The notes: generated by a model not told the origin, from the sequence alone. A stretch of DNA of 64,000 nt from Crotophaga sulcirostris (GCA_013397455.1 VYZB01000055.1:2922522-2986521); one strand, 5' to 3'; counted from the first letter of the stretch, positions 1-45,000 are shown. Program-made: numbers and translations.

Positions 1-3000
1 AAAAGCAAACCAGCAAACTACTGGGTCAAGTGAAGCAACTACTAAACTACAGCAAATTAAGGATTCATTACGAGTCTTAACAAAGAAATACTTCGCCAAT
101 AGAAAGGCAGAAGAGGGTGTTGTGGAGAGAGCTTTTAACAGGGAACACTTGTGTGCAATTTTGCAGATAGCATCTTACTCAGAGGCAGTGGGGTAGACTG
201 ATCTCTAAAGACTCTTAAAAGGTTTTGCAGTGGAAAAAAATAATTGCAAGGCATACAGTGAGATCATTAACTGTGCAGCCCAGGCTGCCAGCTGCTCACT
301 CAAATACTCCAGATGGCTCCTCCTCTAAACCATCATCATTTGATCTCCGTAATCAAATTATCTCCCACTCTTACAATCCTAAGTGAGGCAAGGCTTGTAG
401 GAAGAGATGATATGTTTTATTTGACTGAGATGGCTTGCAAAAACAAAACAAATTAGCTTTCAAGGCACTCAGCCCCTTCTAATTGTATCAAAGCTAACCA
501 CCTCCAGCCCTTTAACACCTACTTTCTACCGTTGCCACCACACACAGTTCAAAGCACCAGCTATACTCTACAAAGCTGCCCAGCATCCAGATTTTGTACA
601 GTGTTTGCACACTAAACACTTCAACATACAGTAGGTATCTAAATCCACAACTTTCCACCAGTAGAAATTAGGACCCATCACTGGAGAGCAGTGTTGGATG
701 ACCTGGTATGCTGAAGCACTTAGGCTGGATTAATTAAACAAACATGTAATCTGTTTGTCTCGCCAGAGTCACGCAAGATGCCGTCTGCACATTTTTGAGG
801 CCTTTAATACAGCCTTTAGGACACAGGGTGGCAGAAATAAGTAATTTTTTTCACTTTTCACTCAATCAGAGCCAACGTGCATTGTTCTCGTGAGGCCAGG
901 CTCATCTGTGGATGCTTGCCTCAATCATTTCAACAGAAAGGGGTCACGACCAGTAAGTTCCCCCCAAGTCCCGGTGGCTGTTGAGCGCTGTCTGGCTGAC
1001 ACCGATTATCGACAAGATGCTACTGGGGCTGGGGGATGCTGCTTTTTCTTTTTAACTATGGAATTTCTTACAGAGCTTTCTGCAAAGGCTTCGAGGAGGA
1101 AAACAAAACTGAACCAGTGCACAGTCAGTCTTCAACTTTTCTTCCAAAGAAACAACACTAGAAATTTCCCAATATTTTCAGAAAATGTTGAGCTTTGACA
1201 GTTTAAAACGGCCAGCTGAAATATTCAACAGTCACATCTTCCAAAACTATGCACTCTTTCCAGCATGAAGAGACTATTTTAAATTCTAGCATTATTTAAA
1301 TCAGCATACTTATGCAAAATTTAATATTGTTTCTGATACCTAGTTGCAAGGGATGAAAGTCAGTTATAGCTAATACAGCTAATCAGAGGAAACAATTCAT
1401 TACTGCAGTGGGTGGCTTGCATCTGAAATCTAACCCCCAATCTAATCACTGCCTTGTGGGATTATTCCCCTCTAGAGTTAGGCACTAAACTTTATCACCC
1501 ACTCAACTTTAATTTTCATAACCAAGCTGTAGTTTTATTTCACAAACTAGAAGTACACAAGAATAAAACAGCTTGCCAAAGGCCATGAATTAGGAAAAAG
1601 AATCAGAGCTGGGATTAGAAAACTATGGAGAAAGGCAACAGAAATTATCTCTGAATGGAAGAGGTTTTGTTTAAAGGGAAGATAAAAAAATAGAATTCTA
1701 TAAGTAGGAGAAAAAACATTGCCATTTGAGAAAAAACCCTCAATAGTAGTAAAAAGCAGATGAACAGGAAAAAGACTGCTCATAAATTTCTCAGAATATA
1801 AGAACTAGAAGTCAACAAATGAAATAAGGTGGTGGTGTTTGAAACAAACAAAAGGAAGTACTTTTTCACCCAGCACATAATTATATTGTAGAATTGTTAG
1901 ACACAGGATGTTGCAGAGGCCAGAAATACAAATTGATTTAGAATTAAAAAGAAAAAGAAAGCACTTTCTTATGCTAATTTAACGAATCAATCAATGACAT
2001 GAGGACAGAAGTTGTTGCAGGAGTGACTGCTGCACACTAAGAACCCATTCCAGCTTTTAAAGCAATCAGACACAGCAAGTACACTGGTGCCATCATCATC
2101 ATATCCAAACTGCCGAGGCCCTTCTATTCTGATTTTGAAGGACACTGGCATTTTTTTGCTTGTAGGATGGGATGTAAGCATGGCCTTCTTGAAACACCAT
2201 CTAATGCAATAAGCTTTATGGAGTTAAAAGACATTAGTTCAGAGTTATGTCAGCTTGGCAATAATGTCTTTCATTAAACCAGAAGTTTAAATGCAGATGC
2301 CTTATAGGCACGAGTATTCTGTACCTACTTCAATTTTGCTGTTGCCGAAATGCATTTGCACTAAAATCCCAGATTCCTTGAAAGGTTTTGGCTGTTTGTT
2401 TTGGTTTGGTTTTTTACTATATGCCCTACTGTACTACAATAAAGTGAAAGGAAAAGGTTTCACCAACATTTGCTTTACAAAACGTGTCCAATCTACATGA
2501 CTGAGTAAAGCAGTTACTGCCATGCAGCTTCAGAATTTTCCTGTAATTGCTGTACATGAAAAACTGTATTTTAATTTAAAAAAAATATATTTTAAAGAGG
2601 GATGAATATACAACGAGAAAGCAGTTCTTGTTAATTTGGGGCACTGCAAAAGTACAACTTGCATCCAAATTAATGTTAGACTAGAAATGCTATAAAACTT
2701 TCAAAAGACTCAGTGGGAGCTTATTTACAAATATACTATTTATAATGAATGCATTGATACAGAATGACTCTTATAAAAAAGCAAGGCAATCTTTTATATA
2801 GACATAACAATCAACATTACAATAATTCAGATTAAAAGTACATTTTTGTAGACTGTTTACACTCTTGTTTAGTTTTTAACCACAAAATTAGTGTGGTCTG
2901 GTATTTTTCCACAGCAAAAGTCCTGTGCAGTCCTGGATAAGACTGAAACATCAGAATAACAAATATAATTTTCTGATCTTTGCTAATGTAAAAACAAAAA

Positions 3001-6000
3001 CCATTCGTAGATACTATTGTTTGTTTGTAGTTGTCCTTACTGTGCCTTGAAGTTTGTATTGTGCAAATTACTGCCAACTACACATTTCTAATTAGAAGCC
3101 ATCCTGGCATGCCAATTTGATACAACTGAGGTGTGAGACTGACTATATGAAAATGTTAGTTGCATCCAGATATGAAAGCTTCCCTGATATGGGTTTGTAC
3201 TGATTCAGAAATTCAATTTATTTTTGGTTGTTTGTTGCTTTTTTTTCTTTAAAAAAATAAAATAATGTCTCAAACTTTTCTAATTGTTAAATAAAAGGTA
3301 TTTAAAGGCATTTTTTCAAACTCCCAGGATTAAAGATGTTACTTGAACTCCAGGTGACAAAATGGGTTTAAGTGCTAACCAGCCAGACAGTTTGGGTACT
3401 AATTTACTAAATCATGTACATGAGCAAACACGACCTTCAAAAAGCCTGAACATGCACTTTCTCACGCATTAGCAAAAGATGGACAAAACTGCAGAGAAAA
3501 CCTTACATCCAAGAGAGGCACTGAAGCAAGTGTTCTACAACCCGGATCTCTTTCTAGAAAAAGGGCATGAATTGCAAAGTTTCCAATAGCATCTGGCAAA
3601 TGGAAAAGTACCAATTACACAACTGTGTGACCCAGCCTCACATGCAGCATTTCCACTGCATTTATACTCACAACTTTGGTGAGGAATCTAAATAGAGGAC
3701 AGCCAGAGACAGAACTTTAATGGATTTATACTAAAAGAAAACATTATTGCAAAGGATTTCCAAACAACTTTCTATTTAGTAAATTTAAACGCAATGTGAC
3801 AAACATGAGTCACAACTGCAATTATTCGTTCTTTTCATTACTTAACAAATCCCTTATCTGCTTTACACCTTACCAGACTTCCATAATGCTATGTAGTCTA
3901 CAGAACAGTAGTTTAGCATGTTAAATGAAGGCATGATTCAGGATAGGGGTACAGACATATACAAAACCGATATTTTGTCTATGGGCAAGAAATCAAGGTT
4001 ATGATTTTCACCCAAAGTAAGGATTGTCACACTTTTCAATAACCCTTCTAAATTATTTGCCCCCGTAATGGCAAGGGGAATAAAAATTTAATTTTAAATT
4101 TAAAGTATTTAAAGATTTTAGTGTCTGGGAATCACCTGTTTCTCCATCTTGTCTTCAAAGATGCCATAAAGAATTAATTTGTCCACCTTGCCTATGCTTC
4201 CATACTTGTATAGATACAAGTATACATTTATGTATGTATGTATACACACATTTGTCAGGATGAAGTTCTTTCCATTCAAACTTGAACTGATTAGGCAAAC
4301 CAAAATACTTAAAAAGGTGTAAGCCAGCACATATGTCCAACTGAACACCATCAGACACTAAAGACAATTTAGAAACTGCACCGATTAACAACCCGGCATC
4401 CTGGGATATGCAAGTCTTATATCAGGATGGAAGACACTTCTGAATTAAAAAAACATTTATATGGTTTACATTTATATGGATCTGTGCATAGATTTGGATA
4501 TAAATCCATGTGTGTACTTACACAGATTTATATGCATCTCTTCCCAATCCACATCACAATTTTGGATTATTTTAAAGAACTTTCCAAATTCTTCTGAGTT
4601 GATTTCTCCTGTATGAGAACTTCTTTCACACTGTTTTTATTCAAATCTCTCAAGACACTGAAAAAATAAGCGTGCACCTCAGAATGTATAAGATTAAATC
4701 CTAAAACAGGGCTCAGGATTATCTGGCATTGCAACAACCATACCAGTACAAAGATAGCTTGAAAAAATATCCTGGTTTTAATATAGTAATGAATTAAAAC
4801 ATAGCTTGCTTTATTCCTATAAGTGTAACGAAAAGAATAGTTTGTTTTTAAGCAAGTGTAATGAGCAGTTTTGTTGGCCAACTTCTCCACAAGAATTTGA
4901 AATGAGAGGGTCAGCTCCAATCATACAGTCATCAACCATGTACCTTAACAAGGTGAATAATCAACATATTTACAAACAAATTCAATCCCATCAACTCATA
5001 AAAATGGGATTGAGAAGAAGACAGGGAATGAGACCAAGATGCTTGAAAACAAAAGGGGTCGCCACTTATGTTTTGAGGAACCATATTAATCAAAACAGTT
5101 TCCCCTAGTGACCTGAGGGCACTAATGTGGATTTAGCTGTATATTCAGAAGTCCAATTATAGTCTTGATATTAAGCATTTCAGCATCCTCACACTTCAAC
5201 ACCTTAATGCTGTGAAAGATTAACTTCAGGCAGAACCATAAGGAACCTGACTTTTATAAACTATAGTCTAAACTGAAAAACTACAGTAGATGTAAAAATA
5301 AAAAAGGGGGGGGGATGACAGAGAGACAGAGTGCGTGAGAAAGAAAAGAACATTACTTAGTAAAATCCAGTGACATCTACAATAGTTTTACAGCATGTTT
5401 AAGCCCTCTAAGGTTTTATATCTCCACCTGCCTTCCATTTAAACTTACTCCTTGTTAGTGAAAAAACATACAACAAAACAGAATGCAAATAGATGAAGGC
5501 AATACATCTAAGTAAGCATGCCTAAAAGCCAGAAATCATATTCCCCACACTTCTGCATGTGAAAAAGATTTCCCACGGCATCAGCTGATTTGATTTTGTT
5601 CAACAGGTACAGTCCTCTAAGTCACACTACCCCAAGCAGTGATTCCAATGAGTATAAACTGGACAGTTCTTGAGTAACCGTGGAATGCAATCGCTTCGAG
5701 TTCCTACCCCTGTGAAAAGGGACAACTGGCCCTACCAGTGCAGAAATAGTGTAAATCTCCCTGAAGCATCTTCTGCCTTTTAAACCACCAAGAAAGTCAT
5801 GATAAAACTGAATGTCCACAACTTACAGTGTTTCTCTTGAGCTACCAACATCTATGCACAAATGAAAAAGGTGCCTCTTTTTTAATAGATCGGTTTAATA
5901 CTGAAACAGATAGGATGAAGTTAAAAAAGAATAATCAAGATACTGAACTGAATATTTTGAAGCAAGTGCCCCAGCTGTGGGGAAAAGTGCATTTAGTTCA

Positions 6001-6156
6001 GCAGCAAAACAGCACAGTGTGAAGATATTGTGCTTGGACACAGAAGTTCCATAATGGAAGGAGGTACAAGGCAAGTCAAGATATAAAACCATAGTACATT
6101 GTTAACCAACCTTAAAACTTACATATATTGCAGTGTTTAAAAGTAAGACACATTCA
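1..6156. other. Downstream region: distal SHOC2 3' UTR and intergenic DNA, no gene seen
   Basis: The region is AT-rich, with no exon, RNA gene or recognisable transposon. Open frames are short, overlap on both strands and resemble no family. It holds minor simple sequence: a G9 run at 5306-5314 and a short TATG repeat around 4230-4245. From conserved vertebrate synteny the next gene this way would be ADRA2A, outside the window. Confidence 0.6.
4810..4815 (-). terminator. Candidate distal polyadenylation signal AATAAA
   Basis: The minus strand has GGAATAAAGC here, about 2.3 kb after the stop, near the 3' UTR length of mammalian SHOC2. A second AATAAA follows at 4641-4636. Which one is used cannot be told from sequence alone. 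Confidence 0.3.
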
Positions 6157-6162
6157 TTTATT
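6157..6162 (-). terminator. Candidate proximal polyadenylation signal AATAAA
   Basis: The minus strand reads TTGTACAATAAATG. A TGTA upstream element sits next to the hexamer, and GT/T-rich sequence (GTGTCTTACTTTT) follows within 30 nt, the usual composition of a cleavage site. It lies 993 nt after the SHOC2 stop. Confidence 0.4.
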
Positions 6163-7049
6163 GTACAAGGACTATAAGGAATCCTTAAAATTGCCTGTTG
6201 TAGTTTATGACTCAATATCGTAATAAAAATGTACATATATATTATTTCCTTGCCACTTAACTGTACTGTTAGACCTCATAGAATTGTTACTTCACAAAAT
6301 GAAAACCGCTCTTCACTGAGTATACTCAACATTTTTACCAATCCGAAAAGGTTTACTTGTGCTAGAAAAGACCAACCGCAAAAGGCTCAGTTCAGATATG
6401 TTATGCCTGCAACTGATAACTCAGGGAAGCAAGACTTAAAGGAATTCAAGAATTCAAGCTTTTTTTTCTTTTCTTTTCTTTTTCTTTTGTTTTGACTGCA
6501 TCCTTTTCACCTGCCAGTTGTTCTGATGAGTACATGTTTTTAGCGTACAAACCAGTTGATAAAAATTCATCAGCAGAGGCATATAAATTCTAGATACGAT
6601 TGATTAAAACAGAGCAAATCAGAATAAAACAAAATCCAGTGATTTACTCTGACTGTAAACAATATAAAAACACCATTCGCTTCAAATCTCAAAATAAGTT
6701 AAAAGAAAATCCCAACCTCAGGACACATGACCCTTTCGGGTTTTGACACAAAAAAAAAAAGGGAGGAAAACAGAAGAGTTCATTATATAAAGGTTATACA
6801 TTTCTCTTAACTGAAAGTAAATCTAAGCAAAACTATTTTTGTCCCTTAAATTTAAACTTTGAGTTCATTGGCAATTGCTTTAAATGAACTGGCATCTCCA
6901 GATTAATCAGACAACTTCCATCAAAGTCAGCAAAGAAAACTTAGACAAGCATTTTTACAGAATAAAAAAAAAATCTAAATGGCTATGATTCCTCTATTAG
7001 CAGAAACACATAATGCAGTCTTAGATTTGCCTTTTTATATTATTTATAT

Positions 7050-7079
7050 NNNNNNNNNNNNNNNNNNNNNNNNNNNNNN
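7050..7079. other. Assembly gap of 30 N inside a TA-rich tract
   Basis: Thirty undetermined bases lie between ATATTATTTATAT and TATATACATATACAG. The flanks suggest that a (TA)n microsatellite of unknown true length was not resolved. It lies about 75 nt downstream of the SHOC2 stop, so it affects the 3' UTR only. Confidence 0.95.
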
Positions 7080-7087
7080 TATATACA
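7080..7087 (-). promoter_or_regulatory. Pumilio-like response element in the 3' UTR
   Basis: The minus strand reads TGTATATA, which fits the Pumilio consensus TGTANATA, 68 nt after the stop. A further match, TGTAAATA, occurs at 4974-4967 if the long 3' UTR is used. Such octamers arise easily in TA-rich DNA, so function is uncertain. Confidence 0.25.
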
Positions 7088-7154
7088 TATACAGACAATT
7101 ACAACATTAATGCAGTTTGTATTTTGTACAGTGTATTGGACAATCCGATTAGCA

Positions 7155-38867
<31,713 letters not shown>

Positions 38868-38885
38868 GAAATCTGTTTCCGAAGT

Positions 38886-38939
38886 TCACAAGAGCAATTC
38901 ACTACTGAGACGACAAGGATCCTTAAAACATGCAAGCAT
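38886..38939 (-). promoter_or_regulatory. Upstream ORF of 17 codons in the SHOC2 leader
   Basis: ATG at 38939-38937 opens a 17-codon frame that stops at TGA 38888-38886, 47 nt before the SHOC2 start. It overlaps another upstream frame in a different phase. Only the open frame is seen; translation is not shown. Confidence 0.4.
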
Positions 38940-38976
38940 TGAACCAAGGGAGGAGCTTCAGAGTTGTGATACCCAT
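38923..38976 (-). promoter_or_regulatory. Upstream ORF of 17 codons in the SHOC2 leader
   Basis: ATG at 38976-38974 opens a 17-codon frame that ends at TAA 38925-38923. Just upstream, at 38985-38980, is a minimal ATG-TAG start-stop element. Together with the two downstream frames this makes an uATG-rich leader. Confidence 0.4.
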
Positions 38977-41900
38977 TTGCTACATATTGGTTCTGAAGGC
39001 ACTCTTTCCTAATCCTGGTATGAGGAGATTCAGCTGTAGAGATTAGAAGGTCAAATGCTCCGCCTTAGTATTTCTGTAACACAGAGAGAAGAGAAGCTGA
39101 AGTTAGCGTAAATATAAAACTTAACTTTCAGTTCAATGGGTTAGTGAGCACAGGCTTGATGTAGAAACGCCCAACAAGTTAATGATTTTTCCTTCTCTTC
39201 AAACGTCAGTGAAAAACCCAACGTTAAACCAAAAGTACTACACATATTACTCAGAAGACCCACTGTGGTAGAAGAGTTATACCAAGTAGTATACATCAGG
39301 GAAGAAAAATTACAATTCTTTAACATAATAGTGCCTTCAGTGCCACATGTGACTCACCGTTTTACTTCTTAGCTAGTTCTTAGCATAACACCCTGGTCAT
39401 CAACATGAATATTCTCACATTGTCACCAGCTTCACGTGCTTTGAAGATGCAAACACAAGGATTTTTAGAACAATCCTATCAAAAAGTCAACTCATAGCTC
39501 AGAAGCATAATGTCTTACTTCTTCTAGACAAGCAAAATTATGAAGAAATTTCTCATGAGAGTAGGATATAACATATCTTTAAACAGTATCTTGAATTTTC
39601 CCCCCTCAATGACTATAATGCAGCCTAATAAGTGACCAGATGTCTGAAACCTACGGAGTCCCATTTACATTTATACAAAACCAGCATGCATCTTAGAAGC
39701 TTTGCTTCATGTTTCAATTCCAAACATGACATGCCCGAGAATGTCACGATTCGGAATACACTGGAGAGGTTTTTGAATGTGTCTTTGTGGAAAATAAATG
39801 GCCAATCAATGGCAACAGTAATTTCATGTCCCCAGGTTAGTCTACCTTTTAGCCTAGAATCAATTCCTCTGTTACGGAGCATTCACTGATGATGAAACTT
39901 GGCTTGTACCTCAGAAAGGTACCTTGTTTCCCCAGCCACGTGCACTACCCTTGAAACCTCCACAGGAGCTGTGCAACTGTACTGGCATTCCATCTTCTGC
40001 ACAAGTTCATAAAGCTCGTAATCAAAATAAATTAAATAGTACTGTGCACACTTAAGCCATCAGTAAGTAGCAGAAATGCAAACATTTCTCAGCAAAGCTC
40101 AAGTAACTATTTTTCATTGCAGTTATGCTATGCATGCTTGCCTTCAAGTATAAACACGCACTTGGAGAACACTTTGCTCAATATATTTGTTCACATTAAA
40201 AAAAAAGAACTTAAGAAAAATCCACCCAAGGATGGTAAGAAGGGCAAGCCACTTTAACTCCACTGCAAAGTGCTATTAACAAAGCTCAAGAGACCCTCCT
40301 GCAGGAGGTTTCCTGTCCTTTAGCCTGATACAGTACTGCTGCAGTACCACGAAGTGTGTGCTACAAACTCCGTAGTACCAAACCGCTCCACTGCCTCCAG
40401 TTATGGTGTTCTGGACAACTCTGTTGTCAAGGTCCACCGCCTTCTGCTAGCAGCAGCCATCAGCAACAGCTTTTAGGTTGGAAATTTTCTCCAATGCAGA
40501 GTTCTCTGAATACACAAGCAGATTCCTTACTGCATCCTTAACATTTCCACCATCCATCAACCCGATCTATCCTCAAGATTACCAACCTCACTACATTATA
40601 TCTGAAAACCTGTTCTCAGCACTGTACAATCTACATACATGTAAAACTGCCAACACGAAATGTAATGACTCCAAATGCAAAAATGCAGCTGTATAAAGAG
40701 CAGGAGCCCGAATTACCCAACAACTTGTTTTCAGTATGAAAGGTATCACAAAGAACTGAGAACTAATACAGTTTCTAAATTCTGATAACAGACAGAAAAC
40801 TCAGCCTTACAGCAATGCCAGGCAGCTACTGCTCCACATCAAGCCCCTGCAGTGCAAAATACTCAAAGGGTTGCTGCTCTCTAGAGCTTTCAATTTAATC
40901 AAATTTAGGACCCACCAAGAGATTTGTTTCATTTCTTATGTGCCCTGCAGCTGAAGGAGGTTTTGAAAGAGCCTCAGAAATGAAAGGCGGCTGGAGATTA
41001 GCACTGCTGAAAGCAGCTCAGTAGTGCAACTGCTCCAAATAATCTGCATGCACTTTGCTGTCTTCGTTACCAATTACTTTAATTGTATCTAAAAAAAGGT
41101 AAAGGGGGGCTCCCTGTTCCAATATATGTCAGTTTAACATTTCATTTTTCTGGTAAGGAAGAAGAAATCTTTTGCCTATACAAAAGGACAAAAATTGAGA
41201 AGCCATTAACAACATCATCTGAAACAGAAAGAAAATTCAAAGTGAAACAAAGGGTCACGACTAGAGACTTCAACATCACCTCCAAGTTAAAGTTGTTAGG
41301 AGGCAGGCAACTTGCAGGCAAGCCACAAGCAGCTGTGGTTTTCTAACACGTGGAAACTGGAGTTAAATTCACACTGCAGCTGGCCTTCAAAATACACTCC
41401 CTGTTTTGAGTGACAAAAGGCTAACGGTTAAATGTACCCCACCTATGGCATTTTTATCTTTCTCTAAGGATTTAATTATTGCCTGAGACTGCAAGGTGTA
41501 CTTAAAATAGCTTGAGAAGGTTTAGGTTCTCTTTCCTTCACAAGACCTTTACCAGGCAAAACACAATAAAAGCCAATACAGGAGGAATCACACCAAAGAA
41601 AAAGCCTCACCTGGAACAGCTTCACCTCTTTTAGTTCGAGACACCCCTAAAAACACTGCTACCTCCCCTTTCCCCTGCCCACTCACCAGGGCTGGGATTC
41701 CCACAGCAGAAGGTGCCACAACCCTGCAGAGAGGTGAGGCACAGTAGGTACCAGCCGGGTTCTATCCAGTTACTCTGTGAATCAGCAAACTCCTCCGCCA
41801 CAAGGCAACATCTGTGTCCTGGAGATTCCCACTACTGTTGACATCCCTGCAACCTTTCTTCCCCACTTTGCTCTACTTCAGTGGGAGAAAATCCCAGCAA

Positions 41901-43504
41901 GTACCACAGCCAGCGCAGAACTAACTCACGAGAAATCCCTTTCTCCTCTTAAAATCCTCTCAGTCGCCATACATCACTAACTTCCACAAGTCAGAGATGT
42001 CCAAACAAGAAGTCTTCCTTGCTAAATAATGCTGACTGACCCCTCAAATTGGCCAAATGTGTGAAACAACTGTTTTGAGTTGTCATGTAAGTACAGTATG
42101 GTGTATCCTTGTTGTTACCTTGTATTGTAACACAGAGGCAGCACAGAACCTAAGTGACTGTATGAAACTCATCCTATTCCTAGGATTTCATAAGTTTTAA
42201 CACTTGCTATTGCAATCCTATCTAAAATTATTTTTAATGTATTTGCACGCAATATAAATGAGAATACATAGTTGATGCTCTATGCTTTCAGCTAGCAAGA
42301 CTAAAATCTTGCAGTTTCATGCATTGATGACTGAGTTTTGAGACAAAACTCAACAGGGAGCTACGCTCAGAACTTCTTAATCCCACCAACACGCACAAAC
42401 GAACCACTCAGCTTCACATAAGCAGCTCTACAGAACTGTTGTTTCTGTTGCAGGTCATTCGAGCTGATGGGGTTACTCACATACATCAAGTTAAGCATGT
42501 ATGTAAACTTTTGGCGGACATGAGCGTAATTACACGTACTTCAGAGGAAACTAAATACATTTCAAAAGGTTATTCATATTTTTCAAGCCCTTTTGGTTAA
42601 AAGACAAGAGTCGTCATCGATTCTAAACTACTGTCAAACAAGCATTCATTGTATCTCAAAAGGAGAGCTTCTTTTACAGATATTTTTAGCAAAAGGAAAT
42701 TCAGTGAAATTAGACAGTGCTGCCAACTACTTCCATTTTCCAACGCTGTTCAAACTGACTTCCTGTCAATAGTAATTGACATAAAAACATTTAATGATCA
42801 TGTCCTGGAGAATTTGGAAAACTGAATAAGACTCTTGCTTGGCACAGCATATGAAGGAAAATAAAGCTTCTAAAGAAATTAAGGAAACAAAAAAATATCC
42901 AGAACAGGGAAGAGATTATTGAAGTAAAATAGTTGCAAATAGCTATAAATACGCAGCATCAGAGATTTGATTCGCTCCTCTTGGTGTCTGGTAAACATAA
43001 TCCAGATGTGTTTATTTTTTTCTGTCAACTGTAACTGACAAAACTTCAGAAACACAAACAACTTCAGCCTAAACTTCACCTTGCTTAGCTACCTGAATAA
43101 GAACAACACATAGACCTTGTGTATTTTACTGTCTTTTTTAATATCTACAAGTAAATGAAAAGAGATTTCAGTTACCCTGAACAACAGAGTACAAAATATT
43201 TATGCAATAAATGTGTTATGAAAAATGTAGGAATGCAGGAAACAAGCATGTCTGTAATTCTAGGAATCATACTAAACTAATCACCTGCAACTTGGTAATA
43301 TAAATACTGATGCTTCCTGGTCATTATCTGATACAATATGAGGCCTGAGATAGAGGAGTTCACTAAACTGCCATTCAAAGACCCAACTGCCTCCTACTCG
43401 CTACTGCAGAGTGAATCTAACACCCCTCCCAAAAAAGTAATCCACTGCCAATATTATTTCACAACCTAGTAAAGATTTCCCTCAAATTATATCTTTTAAT
43501 TTTT

Positions 43505-43757
43505 ATAGAATCATTGAGGTTGGAAAAGGCCTCTAAGATCACCAAGTTCAACCATCAGCCCAATCACACCGTGCCTGCTGAACTACATCCCAAAGTGCCA
43601 CATCTACACATTTTTTGAACATGTCCAGGGATGGAGATTCCACCACTTCCCTGGGCAGCCTGTGCCAATGCTTCATCACTCTTTCAGTAAATAATTTTTT
43701 TCTAATATCCAAACTAAAACTCCCTTGGTGCAACTTGAGGCCATTTTCTCTTGTCCT
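43505..43757 (-). mobile_element. CR1-type LINE, 3' fragment in SHOC2 sense orientation
   Basis: The plus strand opens with the complement of the CR1 end (ATAGAATCATTGAGGTTGGA) and continues through CACCACTTCCCTGGGCAGCC and TGGTGCAACTTGAGGCCATT, all CR1 3' blocks in reverse. A 61-codon frame in it is not a gene. It is the only copy here lying in the same orientation as SHOC2. Confidence 0.92.
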
Positions 43758-44269
43758 AAATTTTTATTTTATATGACCAAACTCTGGAGTAGTTTGCTCT
43801 CTAACGAAATGCTACATCTGGCAACCAAACCAGGTGACCAAACTCCATTCTTTTCTAGGAAGTTCTGATTAGTCAGACCCAAGTGGCTTTTAACAGCAAG
43901 GCAGAGTTCACACGCTATCTAGGATCTGCAGCAACGCCTGTTCACAAACAAACAAACAACAGAAAAAAACCCTACCTTCTTCAAAGTATGCACTTTTTAC
44001 TTTGAATAGCATGGAATATATCAAAAAATATTTCATATTCCACTACACCACAAACTGGAACACATCAATAAGCCATGGATGAAAATTAAGGTTGAGTCCA
44101 AGTGGCTACAACAACTTTCCATTCTCAATACCACATGTGCAATAAAGAGATGGTCACTGCTTTAGTTTCAAAACCCAAATAGCTGAAGACAACAAGTTGC
44201 TTGCCGACAAAGCACATTCTCTCCTACAATTTACTAGCTTCAAACATCTGACCTACAGCATCTCCATCC

Positions 44270-45000
44270 ACGTAAGTGCATTTGAGGTTCGGCCACTGCA
44301 GCCCCCACAGCCCAACTGGCAGCAAACTGCCGAATCGGTCACCAGGCAGTCGCACGGCTCCTCCGAACACAAAACCTCATTCAGAGGTACGGAGCCAGCA
44401 CGGGAACAGCCAGCCGTCCCACCACCACAGATCAAAACCGTTGCCTAATCTATCTTGACAAAAGTGGTGCTCCTGAAACACGCCAGCGAGACACTTTCTC
44501 TTCTTTGGAAAGAAAACTCCTTTATTCCAGCACACAGGACGGTCGACGGCAGCACCATAATACTGTAATGGTTCTTAGTGCCAGCTGCGCTGGCTGGCCT
44601 GTTCAACAGAGAAGACTGACCATTCAATCATCTCAATCTTGCAAATGAATGGCCAGCAGATGGTAGCTTATAGACTACCAATCTAGCCTGATTTCAATAT
44701 ATCTGGATGTGTCCCCACTTTCCCCCCTAATCCCCCCTCACACGGAGGGAGCAGCTTGTTGCCTCCCTGCACGCACAGCCCGAGCCTGTGGAGTTGGGTC
44801 AGCGAGGAGGCCGGGACTCTGACAGCCCACTAAGCCCTTTAGGATATCTTCATCTGCCAAAGGACTGCAGCCAAGACCGTTCCCTGCCCGCTTGCTGCTT
44901 CCACAGCTGCGCAACAGCTGAGCATAACGCGATCTCGCGTTCAAACAAAACCTGGAGGTCAAGGGAATGACTGCACAAACATCAGACCGAGAGGACAACC
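44270..45000. promoter_or_regulatory. CpG-enriched segment in intron 1
   Basis: The segment has repeated CpG clusters, for example about 11 in 44271-44461 and a group of five in 44926-44941, while flanking intron is nearly CpG-free. It raises overlapping open frames in several phases, as GC-rich DNA does. An alternative promoter or enhancer is possible but not shown. Confidence 0.3.
44926..44941. repeat. CpG-containing inverted repeat
   Basis: AACGCGATCTCGCGTT has perfect 7-bp arms (AACGCGA and TCGCGTT) around TC, with four CpGs. It lies in the CpG-enriched patch of intron 1. Confidence 0.7.

Larger units (their letters stand above)
6157..7154 (-). other. SHOC2: SHOC2 3' UTR, proximal part (distal end unresolved)
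   Basis: The sequence after the stop is AT-rich and non-coding and continues the last exon. It contains a 30-N gap, an Pumilio-like element, and a T/C-rich tract at 6460-6494 that would read as an A/G-rich stretch in the mRNA. I end the segment at the first good AATAAA, about 1 kb after the stop. Mammalian SHOC2 3' UTRs are nearer 2 kb, so a longer isoform reaching 4.6-4.8 kb is likely too. Confidence 0.55.

Noticed and set aside
4567..5108. Opposing 117- and 100-codon frames downstream of SHOC2
   Set aside because: They overlap on opposite strands, show no motif, and lie in probable distal 3' UTR or intergenic DNA.
43548..43733. 61-codon minus-strand frame
   Set aside because: It lies wholly inside the CR1 3' fragment, which is beyond the CR1 coding region in this family.
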